From Stenotrophomonas geniculata ATCC 19374 = JCM 13324 (GTDB taxonomy: Bacteria; Pseudomonadota; Gammaproteobacteria; Xanthomonadales; Xanthomonadaceae): a stretch of 64,000 bases of DNA. A program made the position numbers and the translations under genes. The notes beneath the pieces are model-generated. The model saw only the letters and a list, made by a program, of their open reading frames with translations. It ran no database searches and had not been told where the DNA came from. Where the stretch lies: the NCBI RefSeq assembly GCF_001431625.1, contig NZ_LLXT01000149.1, positions 54,806-118,805 of the forward strand, in the 5' to 3' direction. Below, one piece after another: positions 21,904 to 31,898 of this stretch (the first letter of the stretch is position 1; each line of letters starts with the position of its first letter).

Positions 21904-22488
21904 TCACAACGTGATCCAGAAACACCCGTACTGCCGCCGCAACCCCAGCACCGTCGAAGCGCGCGACACGCTGCCGGGCAAGGTCTGTTCCAGGCGCAGG
22001 CCGATCGGATGCCGCGCCACGGAGGCCACAGAGTCGGATCCCTGCGCAGCCGGGTTCTGGACCTCATCCTGCGATTGCGGCAGCGCCTGCGAGGGATACA
22101 CCGGCACCACGTCCACCAATGGCCGCCGCGCCAACGATTCCAGCTGGCCGAGGATGCGCTGCGCACCCGCATCAGAGACCGCGCCCCACAGGTACAGCGA
22201 GGACAGCCGGTTCACATCGTTGCTGAGGATGCCAGTACGCAGCGCATCCACCAGTTCGCTCAGTCGCCGCGGGCAGCGTGCCCCCAGGGTGTCGCGCTGC
22301 AGGGTGTTGCCGGCGGGCGCAGGCGGCGGCAGCCGCGACTGCGCACCCAGGCTGTCGCAGGGACGGTCGGTATACACGCTCTGGCCCTGGGCATCGGTAC
22401 AGCGGTTCAGGCGCGTGGACTGCGCCTGGGCGACGCTCGACAGCACGCACAGCGGCAGCAGCAACAGCAGGAAGGAAAGCCGGATCAT
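21904..22488 (-). CDS. Exported DUF4124-like protein
   Basis: A 194-residue protein with a clear signal peptide (about 1-22, hydrophobic core LLLLLPLCVLSSVAQAQ). A short motif, RCTDAQGQSVYTDRPC, resembles the N-terminal DUF4124 module of small envelope proteins. The rest has no recognisable domain. It lies 40 bases downstream of metF on the same strand and may share its transcript, without an obvious functional link. A periplasmic location is inferred; the function is unknown. Confidence 0.75.
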   Translation of the reverse strand: MIRLSFLLLLLPLCVLSSVAQAQSTRLNRCTDAQGQSVYTDRPCDSLGAQSRLPPPAPAGNTLQRDTLGARCPRRLSELVDALRTGILSNDVNRLSSLYLWGAVSDAGAQRILGQLESLARRPLVDVVPVYPSQALPQSQDEVQNPAAQGSDSVASVARHPIGLRLEQTLPGSVSRASTVLGLRRQYGCFWITL

Positions 22489-22528
22489 TCCTGCAGGGTA
22501 GCGCCGATCACGCTTGCGCGTCGTGCTC

Positions 22529-23356
22529 TCAGCCCTGCAGCAGCTTCAGCACCGAGGTGGTCGGCTTGGCCAGGTTCAGGGTGTAGAAGTGCAGGCCGGG
22601 TGCGCCGCCCTCGATCAGGCGCTGGCACAGCCGGGCCACCACTTCAGTGCCGAATGCACGCACTGACTCCGCGTCATCGCCATAGGCCTGCATCTTGCGG
22701 CTGATCCAACGCGGAATCTCCGCACCACATTGTTCGGAGAAGCGACGCAGCTGGCTGAAGTTGGCAATCGGCATGATGCCGGGGGTGATCGGTACCTGCA
22801 CGCCCAGCCGCCGTACTTCGTCGACGAAATGGAAGTACGCGTCCGGGTTGAAGAAGTACTGGGTGATCGCCGCATCGGCACCGGCATCGATCTTGGCCTT
22901 GAAGTGCTTCAGGTCGGCCAGTGCGTCGGAGGCCTGCGGATGCGTTTCTGGGTACGCGCCTACTTCGATATGGAACGCATCGCCGTGCTCGGCGCGGATG
23001 AAGTCGATCAGTTCGGCGGCATAGCGCATGTCGCCGGGAAAGCCCATGCCCGACGGCAGGTCGCCGCGCAGCGCGACCAGGCGGCGACAGCCGATGGCGC
23101 GGTACAGCTTGAGCAGCTCGCGGATTTCCTGGCGGGTGCCACCCACGCACGACAGGTGCGGCGCGGCATCGAAACCGTGGTGCTGGTTGAGATGGCGCAC
23201 GGTTTCGGAGGTGTAGCTCAGGGTCGAGCCACCAGCGCCGAAGGTACACGACACGTACTCGGGACCGTAGTCCTTCAGCTTGGCCGCGGCGCGGTCCAGC
23301 TGGCTGCGCTGTTCGTCGGTCTTGGGCGGATAGAACTCGAAGCTGATGGCAGTCAT
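22529..23356 (-). CDS. metF: 5,10-methylenetetrahydrofolate reductase MetF
   Basis: FAD-dependent reductase of 275 residues that makes 5-methyl-THF for methionine synthesis. Typical blocks are ISFEFYPPKTDEQ at the N-terminus, VSCTFGAGGST, LVALRGDLP, QYFFNPDAYFHFVDEVR and the late PGLHFYTLN. The start MTAISFEF (ATG at 23356) matches family length; the open frame upstream adds a low-complexity extension. It belongs functionally with ahcY and metK, also in this window. Confidence 0.96.
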   Translation of the reverse strand: MTAISFEFYPPKTDEQRSQLDRAAAKLKDYGPEYVSCTFGAGGSTLSYTSETVRHLNQHHGFDAAPHLSCVGGTRQEIRELLKLYRAIGCRRLVALRGDLPSGMGFPGDMRYAAELIDFIRAEHGDAFHIEVGAYPETHPQASDALADLKHFKAKIDAGADAAITQYFFNPDAYFHFVDEVRRLGVQVPITPGIMPIANFSQLRRFSEQCGAEIPRWISRKMQAYGDDAESVRAFGTEVVARLCQRLIEGGAPGLHFYTLNLAKPTTSVLKLLQG

Positions 23357-23385
23357 GGCACGGGCGGTGGCGGCGGGTGCGGGCC

Positions 23386-23391
23386 AGTATA
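23386..23391 (-). promoter_or_regulatory. Possible -10 element for metF
   Basis: TATACT on the minus strand, 30 bases before the metF ATG. No good -35 hexamer at the right distance was found. Confidence 0.4.
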
Positions 23392-23450
23392 TCGCTTCAT
23401 CAAGATGGATGTTTGACAGCTGCGTGAGGGCAGGCCATCCGTGGCACGCG

Positions 23451-23479
23451 ACCGTTCGCCCAGGTGTCCGGCCGTTGCT
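23451..23479 (+). promoter_or_regulatory. Candidate LytTR-regulator direct repeat
   Basis: Two 9-mers, ACCGTTCGC (23451-23459) and GCCGTTGCT (23471-23479), lie exactly 20 bases apart upstream of an operon that encodes a LytTR response regulator. LytTR proteins are known to bind paired direct repeats with a CGTT-like core two helical turns apart. A TTGACA hexamer is at 23413. This is inference from pattern and context. Confidence 0.4.
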
Positions 23480-23559
23480 CCGAAATCGTAACCGGGGGCA
23501 CTGGCCCGGCGGCACGCTGTTCCCATCCCGGCACCACCCACCCGACGAAGGAGCAGACG

Positions 23560-24486
23560 ATGAAGATCTTCCTGGCACTGTGGTACGCAATGAAGGCCTT
23601 GGCCCGGCTGGCGATGATCGGCATGGCGATGGCCGTGCTTGGCTCCGGTCCGGCCCATGCGGTGGCCGCCACAGGCACCGGCAAGGTGCAGGTCGAGGTG
23701 GTCGGCAAGGGCCGTCCGCTGCTGATGATCCCCGGTCTCAACAGCAGCGCCGAGGTCTGGCGCGAGACCTGCCTGGCGCTGAAGGACGTGCAGTGCCATC
23801 TGGTGCAGCTGCCCGGCTTTGCCGGCGCCGCAGCCGCCGATCCGCGCCCGGCCGACTTCCTGCCGGCCATGCGCGGGCAGCTGCTGGCCTACCTGCATGA
23901 CCGGCACCTGGGCCCGGTGGTGGTGATCGGACACAGCCTGGGTGGCCTGCTGGGCCTGCAGATGGCGCAGGCCCAGCCGGCGGCGGTCAGCGCCCTGGTG
24001 GTGGTCGATGCACTGCCGTTCCTGCCAGCCGCGCGTGACCCTAAGGCCACCGCAGACAGCGTGCGGCCGATGGCCGACCAGCTGCGCAAGGGCATGCTCG
24101 CTGCCGACGCCGCGCAATGGCAGGCGCAGTTGAAGGCGGGCCTGCCGGGCATGACCCGTGATCCGCAGCGCCAGGCCGAGCTGGGTCGCTGGGGCGAAGG
24201 CAGTGACCGCCAGACCACCGCCGATGCCATGCATGCGGTGATGACCATCGACCTGCGCGACAGCATTGCCTCGATCAGCGCACCGACGTTGGTGCTGGGC
24301 AGCTGGGCCGGCTACCAGCCGATGGGCGGCACCGAGGACAGCACGCGCGCGGTGTTCCAGGCGCAGTACGCGAAGCTTCAGGGCGTGCAGATTGCGATGA
24401 GCGCACAGGGGTTCCACTTCCTGATGTGGGATGATCCGCGCTGGCTGCAGGAGCAGGTGCAGCGTTTCCTCGCCGCGCACCCCTGA
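23560..24486 (+). CDS. Exported alpha/beta hydrolase
   Basis: A 308-residue alpha/beta-hydrolase with an N-terminal hydrophobic export segment (about 14-32, ending AHAVAA). The nucleophile elbow GHSLGG is at about 127-132, an oxyanion-loop region IPGLNSS lies near 57-63, and a late GFHFLMWDDP supplies the probable catalytic His. The substrate is unknown. The start ATG has a strong AAGGAG site 8 bases upstream. It is the first gene of a three-gene unit with a histidine kinase and a LytTR regulator, suggesting that the pair controls it or senses its product. Confidence 0.85.
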   Translation: MKIFLALWYAMKALARLAMIGMAMAVLGSGPAHAVAATGTGKVQVEVVGKGRPLLMIPGLNSSAEVWRETCLALKDVQCHLVQLPGFAGAAAADPRPADFLPAMRGQLLAYLHDRHLGPVVVIGHSLGGLLGLQMAQAQPAAVSALVVVDALPFLPAARDPKATADSVRPMADQLRKGMLAADAAQWQAQLKAGLPGMTRDPQRQAELGRWGEGSDRQTTADAMHAVMTIDLRDSIASISAPTLVLGSWAGYQPMGGTEDSTRAVFQAQYAKLQGVQIAMSAQGFHFLMWDDPRWLQEQVQRFLAAHP

Positions 24487-24510
24487 CCCTTGTCCTCGTC
24501 GAGAGCCCGC

Positions 24511-25560
24511 ATGGACGCCACCACCTCATCCCGCCGCTTCTGGACGCTCAATGCACTGGCATGGGCGGGTTATGCGATGTACGGGCTGTGGGCGGGGATG
24601 CGGATCGGCGGCGGCGTGGTGTTCAGCGGCATCGTGTTGATCACCGTCAGCGTGGCCGCCTGCCTGTGGCTGTGCAGCGGCATGCTGCGCGCGGTGGCGC
24701 TGCGCCAGCGCTGGTGGGAGGGGAGCCTGGGCGGCCTGGTGTTGAAACTGGCCGCCGGTGTGGTGGCCGGTGCCAGCGTCGCACAGGCGATGACGGCGGC
24801 GCTGCTGCTGCCGGCGCTGGCACTGGGCTGGGTGCAGCTGCCCGGTGGCCACGCGGATTACCGATGGTCTTCGCTGCTGGTGTACTGGATGAACACCGCG
24901 CTGTTCCTGCTGATGTGGACCGGCCTGTGGGCCGGCCTGCACGGTCTGCGCCGGGCGCGCCACAGTGAACTGGCCCGGCTGCGAGCCGAAGCCGAACGCA
25001 GCGCACTGGAGCGCGATGCACTGCGCGCACGGCTCAACCCGCACTTCATGTTCAATGCGCTGAACAACCTGCGCGCGCTGATCCTGGAAGACCCCGAGCG
25101 CGCCCGCGACATGGTCACGCGCCTGTCGCGCACGCTGCGCCGGGCGCTGGCGCACAACCGCAGTGAGCAGGTCACGCTGGCCGAAGAACTGGCGGTGGTG
25201 GACGACTATCTGGCGATCGAGGCCATCCACTTCGAGCAGCGCCTGCAGGTAGCTCGGCGCATCGATGCTGACGCCCTGCAGGCGCAGTTGCCGGCGATGG
25301 CGCTGCAGCTGCTGGTGGAGAATGCGATCAAGCACGGCATTGCCAGCCGCCCCGGTGGTGGCGAGGTACAGATCCAGGCCACGCTGGACGGCGATGTATT
25401 GCGACTGCAGGTGGACAACCCGCCGGGCAGCGCCGGCGAGCCTGCCCATGGGCATGGCGTCGGCCTTGCCTACCTGCATGCGCAGCTCGGTACGCAGGGG
25501 CGTTTCACGCTGCAACCGGTCGGCGACCGCATGCAGGCCCTGCTGGAGATTCCACAATGA
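24511..25560 (+). CDS. LytS/AlgZ-type sensor histidine kinase
   Basis: Membrane kinase of 349 residues with four hydrophobic segments in the first 150 residues. A short helical linker leads to a His_kinase (PF06580) domain in which RLNPHFMFNALNNLRAL carries the phospho-accepting His near 178. The ATPase N-box is ENAIKHGIA and a glycine-rich GHGVGLAYLHAQL follows. No extracytoplasmic sensor domain is seen, so sensing probably occurs within the membrane. ATG 24511 is preferred over an in-frame TTG at 24490. It overlaps the regulator gene by 4 bases. Confidence 0.9.
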   Translation: MDATTSSRRFWTLNALAWAGYAMYGLWAGMRIGGGVVFSGIVLITVSVAACLWLCSGMLRAVALRQRWWEGSLGGLVLKLAAGVVAGASVAQAMTAALLLPALALGWVQLPGGHADYRWSSLLVYWMNTALFLLMWTGLWAGLHGLRRARHSELARLRAEAERSALERDALRARLNPHFMFNALNNLRALILEDPERARDMVTRLSRTLRRALAHNRSEQVTLAEELAVVDDYLAIEAIHFEQRLQVARRIDADALQAQLPAMALQLLVENAIKHGIASRPGGGEVQIQATLDGDVLRLQVDNPPGSAGEPAHGHGVGLAYLHAQLGTQGRFTLQPVGDRMQALLEIPQ

Positions 25561-26288
25561 GTGCTACGCTGCGTGTGTTGATCGTTGATGATGCGCGGCT
25601 GGCGCGGCAGGAGCTGCGTACGCTGTTGTCGGCGCTGCCATGGGTGCAGTGCGTGGGTGAGGCCGACGATGTGCCTGCCGCGCGCGAGGCGATCGCCACG
25701 CTGGCGCCGGACCTGGTGCTGCTGGACGTGCAGATGCCTTCCGGCAGTGGTTTCGATGTGCTGGACGGCCTGGAGACGGTGCCTGCAGTGGTGTTCGTCA
25801 CCGCCTACGACACCTACGCCGTGCGCGCGTTCCAGGCCAATGCGCTGGATTATCTGGTGAAGCCTGTCGAGGCGCCACGCTTGCTGGAGGCGCTGGAGCG
25901 GGCGCGCCAGCGCGAGGTGGTGGCGGGCGAAACGCGGGAGCCGCGCAGCACACTGGGCGCGCAGGACCAGGTGTTCGTGTGCGAGGGAGAACGCTGCTGG
26001 TTCGTGGCGGTCTCCGAGGTCCGCCGGCTGGTGGTGGATGGCAATTACACGCGGCTGTGGTTCCGCGACCAGAACGCCTTGCTGACCCGCAGCCTGAGCG
26101 CGTTGGAAGCACGCCTGCCGCAGGATCTGTTCTTCCGTGCCAACCGCAATACCCTGGTCAACCTGCGCCGCATCCGTGGCGTAACGCCCAGCATTGCCGA
26201 TGGTTACGAGCTGACGCTGGATGATGGCAGTGAGGTGGACGTGTCGCGGCGGCAGGCACGTGAACTGCGCGAGCGGATGGCGTTGTAG
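25557..26288 (+). CDS. LytTR-family response regulator
   Basis: A 243-residue regulator. The receiver domain (about 4-118) has the phospho-acceptor Asp near 57 in LLLDVQMPSGSGFDVL and the KP switch (YLVKPVE). The C-terminal LytTR DNA-binding domain (about 140-240) contains the VDGNYTRLWF and FFRANRNTLVNLRRI blocks. It is translationally coupled to the kinase (ATGA). Its target is probably its own operon, with candidate repeats at 23451-23479. The TAG stop lies inside a small palindrome shared with the next convergent gene. Confidence 0.92.
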   Translation: MSATLRVLIVDDARLARQELRTLLSALPWVQCVGEADDVPAAREAIATLAPDLVLLDVQMPSGSGFDVLDGLETVPAVVFVTAYDTYAVRAFQANALDYLVKPVEAPRLLEALERARQREVVAGETREPRSTLGAQDQVFVCEGERCWFVAVSEVRRLVVDGNYTRLWFRDQNALLTRSLSALEARLPQDLFFRANRNTLVNLRRIRGVTPSIADGYELTLDDGSEVDVSRRQARELRERMAL

Positions 26289-26298
26289 CTGCCGCTAC
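26285..26298. terminator. Palindrome containing two convergent stop codons
   Basis: GTAGC-TGCC-GCTAC: the left TAG ends the LytTR regulator, and the right CTA is the minus-strand TAG of the amidohydrolase. It could act as a minimal bidirectional terminator. It is shorter than the GTAG repeats elsewhere. Confidence 0.4.
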
Positions 26299-27812
26299 AG
26301 CTCGGCACTGACCGGGCTGGTGATGAAGCCCCACAGCAGGCGTGCCATTACGGCGGGTGAGCGTGCCTGCCTACGCGCATAGGCCAGCAGTGAATCCAAC
26401 CGCGGGCGGTCATAGAGGTGGCCGGCCAGCAGCACCGCATGCACGCGACGGGTGTTTGCGGTGTCCTGCAGCGGGTCGCCGTTGAGCAGCACCAGATCGG
26501 CCGCCTTGCCGACCTCGACGCTGCCATGTGACGCCTGCAGTTCCAGGTGACGCGCGGCCTGCAGGGTAGCGGCACGCAGTACATCGGCTTGGCTCAGCCC
26601 GGCGTGCCGCAACCACTGCAGTTCATCGTGGTAGCGGAAGCCGCCCAGCCCGGTATCGGTGCCGACCAGCACGGTGACGCCCTCACGATGCGCGGCACCG
26701 GTGAGCGCCAGGCCATGGGCGAAATAGGCCTTCAACGCGTCTTCGCCACGCAGGCCGGGGTAGCGCGCCACCGTTGCCTTCAGGTCATCGCGCCACGCCC
26801 AGCGCGAGAGCGGATCCAGATAGGCCAGGCGCGGATCGTTGACGAAGGCGGGGTCGCGTGCACGTGCATCTTCTTCGCGGGTGACATGCGTTGGCACGAA
26901 TGCTGCAGCACTGGCCTGCATCAAACCGAACGCCTTGCTGCAGAGCGCGGGCTGATAGCTGGCCACCATGCGTTCGGCCAGTCCAGTCGGGTCTTCGCCG
27001 TCAAGCGCGCCACCGCGCCATGCCGCCGCGTTGTCGAAGCAGTGGCGCACGAACAGATGGGCGTGTTCGAAGCTTCGCTGGCCTGCCTGCACCGCGTCTT
27101 CCAGAGGCACAGCCCTGGGCAGGTGGCCGACCAGTGGACGGTGCAGCTGCCGTGCCTCGGTGGCCAGCCGCTGGTAGGTATCCGCACGCAGCTTGTTGTA
27201 GACCTTCAACGCGTCGACGCCACGGGCGCTGTACGCGTGCGCCCGCAATGCGGCAGCCTCTGGCGAGAGTGATGGATCCTCGAAATAGAAGCTGGCGATC
27301 TGCACGAAGCGGGGTGCGACCTGTTGCCCTGCGATGGCCTGTGCAGTCCAGCGGCGCTTGTCAGCCACGCAGGCGATCAGCGGGTCGGTAGCCTGCGGGC
27401 AGTCCATCATGTCGCGGGTGCCGGTAATGCCATTGGCCAGCATCAGTGCGAACTGCAGTTGCGGTGACAGCTGCAGTGCATGGGTATGCATGTCCCAGAA
27501 GCCGGGCACCAGCCAGCGGCCACCGGCATCGAGCACCGGCAATGTAGTGTCCCGTGGAGCTTTGCCAATGGCAGTGATCGTGCCGTCGCGCACTGTCACT
27601 GTGGTGGGGGCGCTGACCTGGCCACGCGCGACGTCCACCACCCGCGCGTTGACGATCACGCGGCTGTTGCCCGGCTCGGGCAACGGCGGTGCCGACAGCG
27701 GCCAGAGCAGAGCGGCGGCGAACAGCAATGGCGGCGCCAGCAGGAGGATGGCCAGAACGATCGGCCATCGCCGACGGTGGGCGGAACGGGGCAACGCACG
27801 TGCTGCATCCAT
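26295..27812 (-). CDS. Membrane-anchored metal-dependent amidohydrolase
   Basis: Amidohydrolase-superfamily protein of 505 residues with an N-terminal anchor or uncleaved signal (about 17-40, LAILLLAPPLLFAAALLWPL). The TIM-barrel metal sites are visible: MHTH after VPGFWD (about 107-111), the metal-bridging Lys in ALKVYNKL, GHLP, FEHAH and the final Asp in VLVGTDTGLGG. The C-terminal VGKAADLVLLNGDPL strand of the composite beta domain is typical. Relatives include imidazolonepropionase/prolidase-like enzymes; the substrate cannot be inferred. It faces the two-component operon convergently. Confidence 0.85.
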   Translation of the reverse strand: MDAARALPRSAHRRRWPIVLAILLLAPPLLFAAALLWPLSAPPLPEPGNSRVIVNARVVDVARGQVSAPTTVTVRDGTITAIGKAPRDTTLPVLDAGGRWLVPGFWDMHTHALQLSPQLQFALMLANGITGTRDMMDCPQATDPLIACVADKRRWTAQAIAGQQVAPRFVQIASFYFEDPSLSPEAAALRAHAYSARGVDALKVYNKLRADTYQRLATEARQLHRPLVGHLPRAVPLEDAVQAGQRSFEHAHLFVRHCFDNAAAWRGGALDGEDPTGLAERMVASYQPALCSKAFGLMQASAAAFVPTHVTREEDARARDPAFVNDPRLAYLDPLSRWAWRDDLKATVARYPGLRGEDALKAYFAHGLALTGAAHREGVTVLVGTDTGLGGFRYHDELQWLRHAGLSQADVLRAATLQAARHLELQASHGSVEVGKAADLVLLNGDPLQDTANTRRVHAVLLAGHLYDRPRLDSLLAYARRQARSPAVMARLLWGFITSPVSAEL

Positions 27813-27948
27813 GAGCCGGCAATCCTTGCATTGGGTCGTCCGCAGGGTGCTGCAAGCCGGACACGGGCGCCAGTGACCATCGGCATCTGGCCCGGCCTGG
27901 CTCCGGGGCGGTTACCCTGTGCGGTGGAACTCCTGATCACGCCCTGCC

Positions 27949-28506
27949 ATGTCCATCGTCCTCACCGATTTCGCCCGTCCCCGCCTGTTCCCGCGCGTGC
28001 CGCGCGGCAACACCATCCAGGACTGCACTGCCGAGCAGTTCGAGGCACACCTCAATGCGCACGCACCGCTGAAGGTGCTCGACGGCTACGCGCCGTTCTG
28101 CAAGTTGTTCGTCTACGAGAACTGGACCAGCACGCGCTGCCTGACGGTGCCGGTCACCGAGGACAACCGCCATCTGCTGCGCAGCGGCTACGAAGCGCGC
28201 AACCGTGAGGAACTGCCGGTACTGGTGCGCTGGTTCGAGGGTGTGGAGTCCCCGCGCGCGAACTACCTGGTGGTGATCCTGTACAGCGCCGGGCAGCTGG
28301 CGAGGGAAGGTTCACCGATCGAGGCCGACTGGGGCATCGTCGGCTGCATCTACACCGCCGAACCGGAAGAGGTGCCGATGGCGCCGATCACGATGATGCG
28401 CAATGCGCTGGGCGTGGAGGAGGGCGGTTCCGGTGTACCGCTGGACCGGGAGGCCTACCGGCGCTCGGTGGAGTTCTGGGAGAACAACGCCAACTGGCGG
28501 CCCTGA
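27949..28506 (+). CDS. DUF3228 family protein
   Basis: A 185-residue soluble protein assigned to DUF3228 on overall pattern: LTDFARPRLFPR start, CKLFVYENWTSTRCLTVPVTEDN, YLVVILYSAGQL and VPMAPITMMRNALG. No signal peptide or catalytic motif is visible and no function is established for the family. It is transcribed away from the amidohydrolase, from which it is separated by 136 bases holding no other feature. Confidence 0.75.
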   Translation: MSIVLTDFARPRLFPRVPRGNTIQDCTAEQFEAHLNAHAPLKVLDGYAPFCKLFVYENWTSTRCLTVPVTEDNRHLLRSGYEARNREELPVLVRWFEGVESPRANYLVVILYSAGQLAREGSPIEADWGIVGCIYTAEPEEVPMAPITMMRNALGVEEGGSGVPLDREAYRRSVEFWENNANWRP

Positions 28507-28596
28507 GCCCACGCTGTGGCCGGACAGCCGGCATGTGAACAGGGTGACGGCAGTGGAGCGCTACCATGGCGGTGAATCAACGCAGGGGGCACAGGG

Positions 28597-29229
28597 ATGG
28601 ATGTTCGACGTTGGATGCCGTTTGCATGGGTCGCCGCAGGCCTGTTGGCCGCAAGTGAAAGCTCGGCAGCAAAGTACGATGCCGGCGCTGCCTGTGGGGC
28701 CCTGTCCGACGTGACGCAGATCCGCGACGCGGGCGTGGGTTCACTGCAGGCGCAGGCAACCTCGGGGCGTTGCACGTTCCATGTGGAAGCGGATGACGCA
28801 GCAGCGCTTTCGCGTCAGCAGTCATTGCTCCAGAGCGTGTCGGCGATTGCCTGTGGTGGGCCAGCCACCACCCGGCCTTCGCAAGGGGCTGCGGGCTTCG
28901 ACCTGCAGATGCCTGCCCGTTGCCCGCTCTCTTCCAGCACGCCGTTGATTGCCCGGGAAGGAGGCTGGCACCAGCGGCGGCTCTCGTCGGTCCCGGCGTA
29001 TCCCGCGGCCGCCATGCGCGAAGCCCAGCAGGGCGGTGTCGAGCTGATGCTGCTGCTGGATGCACAAGGCAAGACCCAGGCGATCATCCTGTCCCGGTCC
29101 AGTGGGTACCCACTGCTCGATGCGGCGGCGCTCAAGCACGCGCGCGACTGGCGTTATGAGCGTGAAGCGGCGGGCAAGGCGCCAGACATGAGCCTGATAC
29201 GCGGAACGGTCACGTTCAAGCTCAACTAA
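28597..29229 (+). CDS. TonB C-terminal-domain envelope protein
   Basis: A 210-residue protein with a signal peptide or anchor (about 7-24) and a TonB-like C-terminal domain (about 125-205: VPAYPAAAMREAQQGGVELMLLL, SSGYPLLDAAALKHARDWRY). The classical Pro-rich TonB spacer is missing and only a short Cys-containing N-terminal domain is present. It is therefore an orphan TonB-domain protein rather than the energy transducer itself. Its last four bases overlap the 3' end of the convergent gene at 29226. Confidence 0.75.
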   Translation: MDVRRWMPFAWVAAGLLAASESSAAKYDAGAACGALSDVTQIRDAGVGSLQAQATSGRCTFHVEADDAAALSRQQSLLQSVSAIACGGPATTRPSQGAAGFDLQMPARCPLSSSTPLIAREGGWHQRRLSSVPAYPAAAMREAQQGGVELMLLLDAQGKTQAIILSRSSGYPLLDAAALKHARDWRYEREAAGKAPDMSLIRGTVTFKLN

Positions 29230-29729
29230 GGCATCTGCAGGGCGGGCTCGGCCTTCCACTCCCACCAGCGGTAGTGGTACTCGCGCTCGGTCGCGCTCCA
29301 TTGCCGCGCGCAGCAGGTGCACGTCAGCCGGTAGCATTCGCCCCAGCCATCCTCCGCTTCGCCCCGTGCACGCAGCTGCACGTGACCTTGTTCCAGCAGC
29401 GGCTCGGGGCTGAAGAACACATAGGAAGGGTAGAGCGCACACAGGCAGCCTTCGCGCGCCTGCCAGTAGCGCAGTCGTTGCAGGGCCGCCTTGAGGTGAG
29501 CCTGGTTGCTGATCAGCATGCCGCCAAGGGCGACGCCCTGGCAGCTGCGTTCAATCGTATCCACATGCGCGCTCAACGCCTCCAGGGATGCGGGAGTGAA
29601 CAATCGGGCGACGGTGCGTGCGGCATCGGTGATGCGCGTTGCGTCGCGCGACAACAGGTCCTGCAGCAGCACGTCGGCCTGCGCATCGTCGAGCCGGGGA
29701 ATCGGCGCTGCAGACCACGGCCAGCGCAT
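29226..29729 (-). CDS. Conserved hypothetical protein downstream of ybaK
   Basis: A 167-residue soluble protein I do not recognise. The C-terminal third is rich in Cys, Trp and Tyr (CLCALYPSYVFF, YRLTCTCCARQWSATEREYHYRWWEW), and the CTCC cluster could bind a metal. Its ATG overlaps the ybaK stop by one base (TGATG), so the two are almost certainly co-translated. A link with tRNA editing or amino acid metabolism is only suggested by this coupling. Confidence 0.7.
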   Translation of the reverse strand: MRWPWSAAPIPRLDDAQADVLLQDLLSRDATRITDAARTVARLFTPASLEALSAHVDTIERSCQGVALGGMLISNQAHLKAALQRLRYWQAREGCLCALYPSYVFFSPEPLLEQGHVQLRARGEAEDGWGECYRLTCTCCARQWSATEREYHYRWWEWKAEPALQMP

Positions 29730-30202
29730 CAGCGTGACTTGCCGATGGCAGCGTAGTGGCCGGCGGTGAGGCGCAGCAGGTCAGCCGGCGCCAGTTCCAC
29801 TTCCAGGCCGCGGCGACCGGCGCTGACATGCAGCGCGGGCAATGCCTGCGCGCTGGCGTCCAGGAAGGTGCGCAGGCGCTTCTTCTGCCCGAGCGGGCTG
29901 ATGCCACCGACCAGGTAACCCGTCGCGCGCTGTGCGGCGTCGGCGGCGGCCATCTCGCACTTCTTGCAGCCGGCCGCTTCGGCCAATGCCTTCAAGTCCA
30001 GCTGGCCGGCCACCGGCACGATCGCCACCAGCAGTTCGTGTGCCTCGGTGCTGGCCAGCAGGGTCTTGAACACCTGGGCCGGATCGAGACCGAGCTTGTC
30101 GACGGCTTCGCCGCCATAGGATTCGGCGTGGGCGTCGTGCACGTAGCTGCGCACGGTGTGGGCGATCTTCTCGCGCTTGAGCAGGTTGATGGCCGGGGTC
30201 AT
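29729..30202 (-). CDS. ybaK: Cys-tRNA(Pro) deacylase YbaK
   Basis: Trans-editing deacylase of 157 residues in the YbaK/EbsC group, which hydrolyses cysteine mischarged on tRNA(Pro). Characteristic blocks are AVDKLGLDPAQVFKTLLA, the conserved catalytic Lys region TLLAS, KALAEAAGCKKCEMA and TGYLVGGISPLGQKKRLRTFLD. ATG 30202 gives the family N-terminus (MTPAINLLKREKIAH); the longer frame upstream is rejected. It lies downstream of ahcY on the same strand but behind a hairpin terminator. Confidence 0.93.
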   Translation of the reverse strand: MTPAINLLKREKIAHTVRSYVHDAHAESYGGEAVDKLGLDPAQVFKTLLASTEAHELLVAIVPVAGQLDLKALAEAAGCKKCEMAAADAAQRATGYLVGGISPLGQKKRLRTFLDASAQALPALHVSAGRRGLEVELAPADLLRLTAGHYAAIGKSR

Positions 30203-30322
30203 GGGGACATCGTAGCGTGGGGCGGGGGTGTTGCCTTGACCGAGGCTATTGCCTGGCGCTGGCGGATGCGGTGCCGGACAAGCCCGGCATCCACCAGAAG
30301 CCAGGATCGGTGGACCAACGCA

Positions 30323-30348
30323 GAACGGGCGCCCGAAGGCGCCCGTTC
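30323..30348 (-). terminator. Terminator hairpin after ahcY
   Basis: An 11-bp perfect stem (GAACGGGCGCC / GGCGCCCGTTC) with a 4-base loop, which reads TTCG on the minus strand, lies 63 bases after the ahcY stop. The following minus-strand bases (TGCGTT) are only weakly T-rich. Confidence 0.6.
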
Positions 30349-30365
30349 CGTGTGCATCCGTTGCT

Positions 30366-30404
30366 GGAGTCAGAGCCCTTTCCTGCGGAAAGGGATCCGA
30401 CCCC
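30366..30404. repeat. Long imperfect palindrome between ybaK and ahcY
   Basis: GGAGTCAGAG-CCCTTTCC-TGC-GGAAAGGG-ATCCGACCCC. The inner 8-bp arms are perfect and the outer arms differ at a few positions. It resembles the repeat at 21864-21898 in its outer GGGTC(G/A)GA arms, so it may be a dispersed intergenic repeat of this genome. It lies directly after the ahcY stop. Confidence 0.55.
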
Positions 30405-30411
30405 GGCACGA

Positions 30412-31857
<1,446 letters not shown>

Positions 31858-31898
31858 TCGTGTGCTCCGGTTGTGGACGAGCGGGTGCTCGCATCTAG

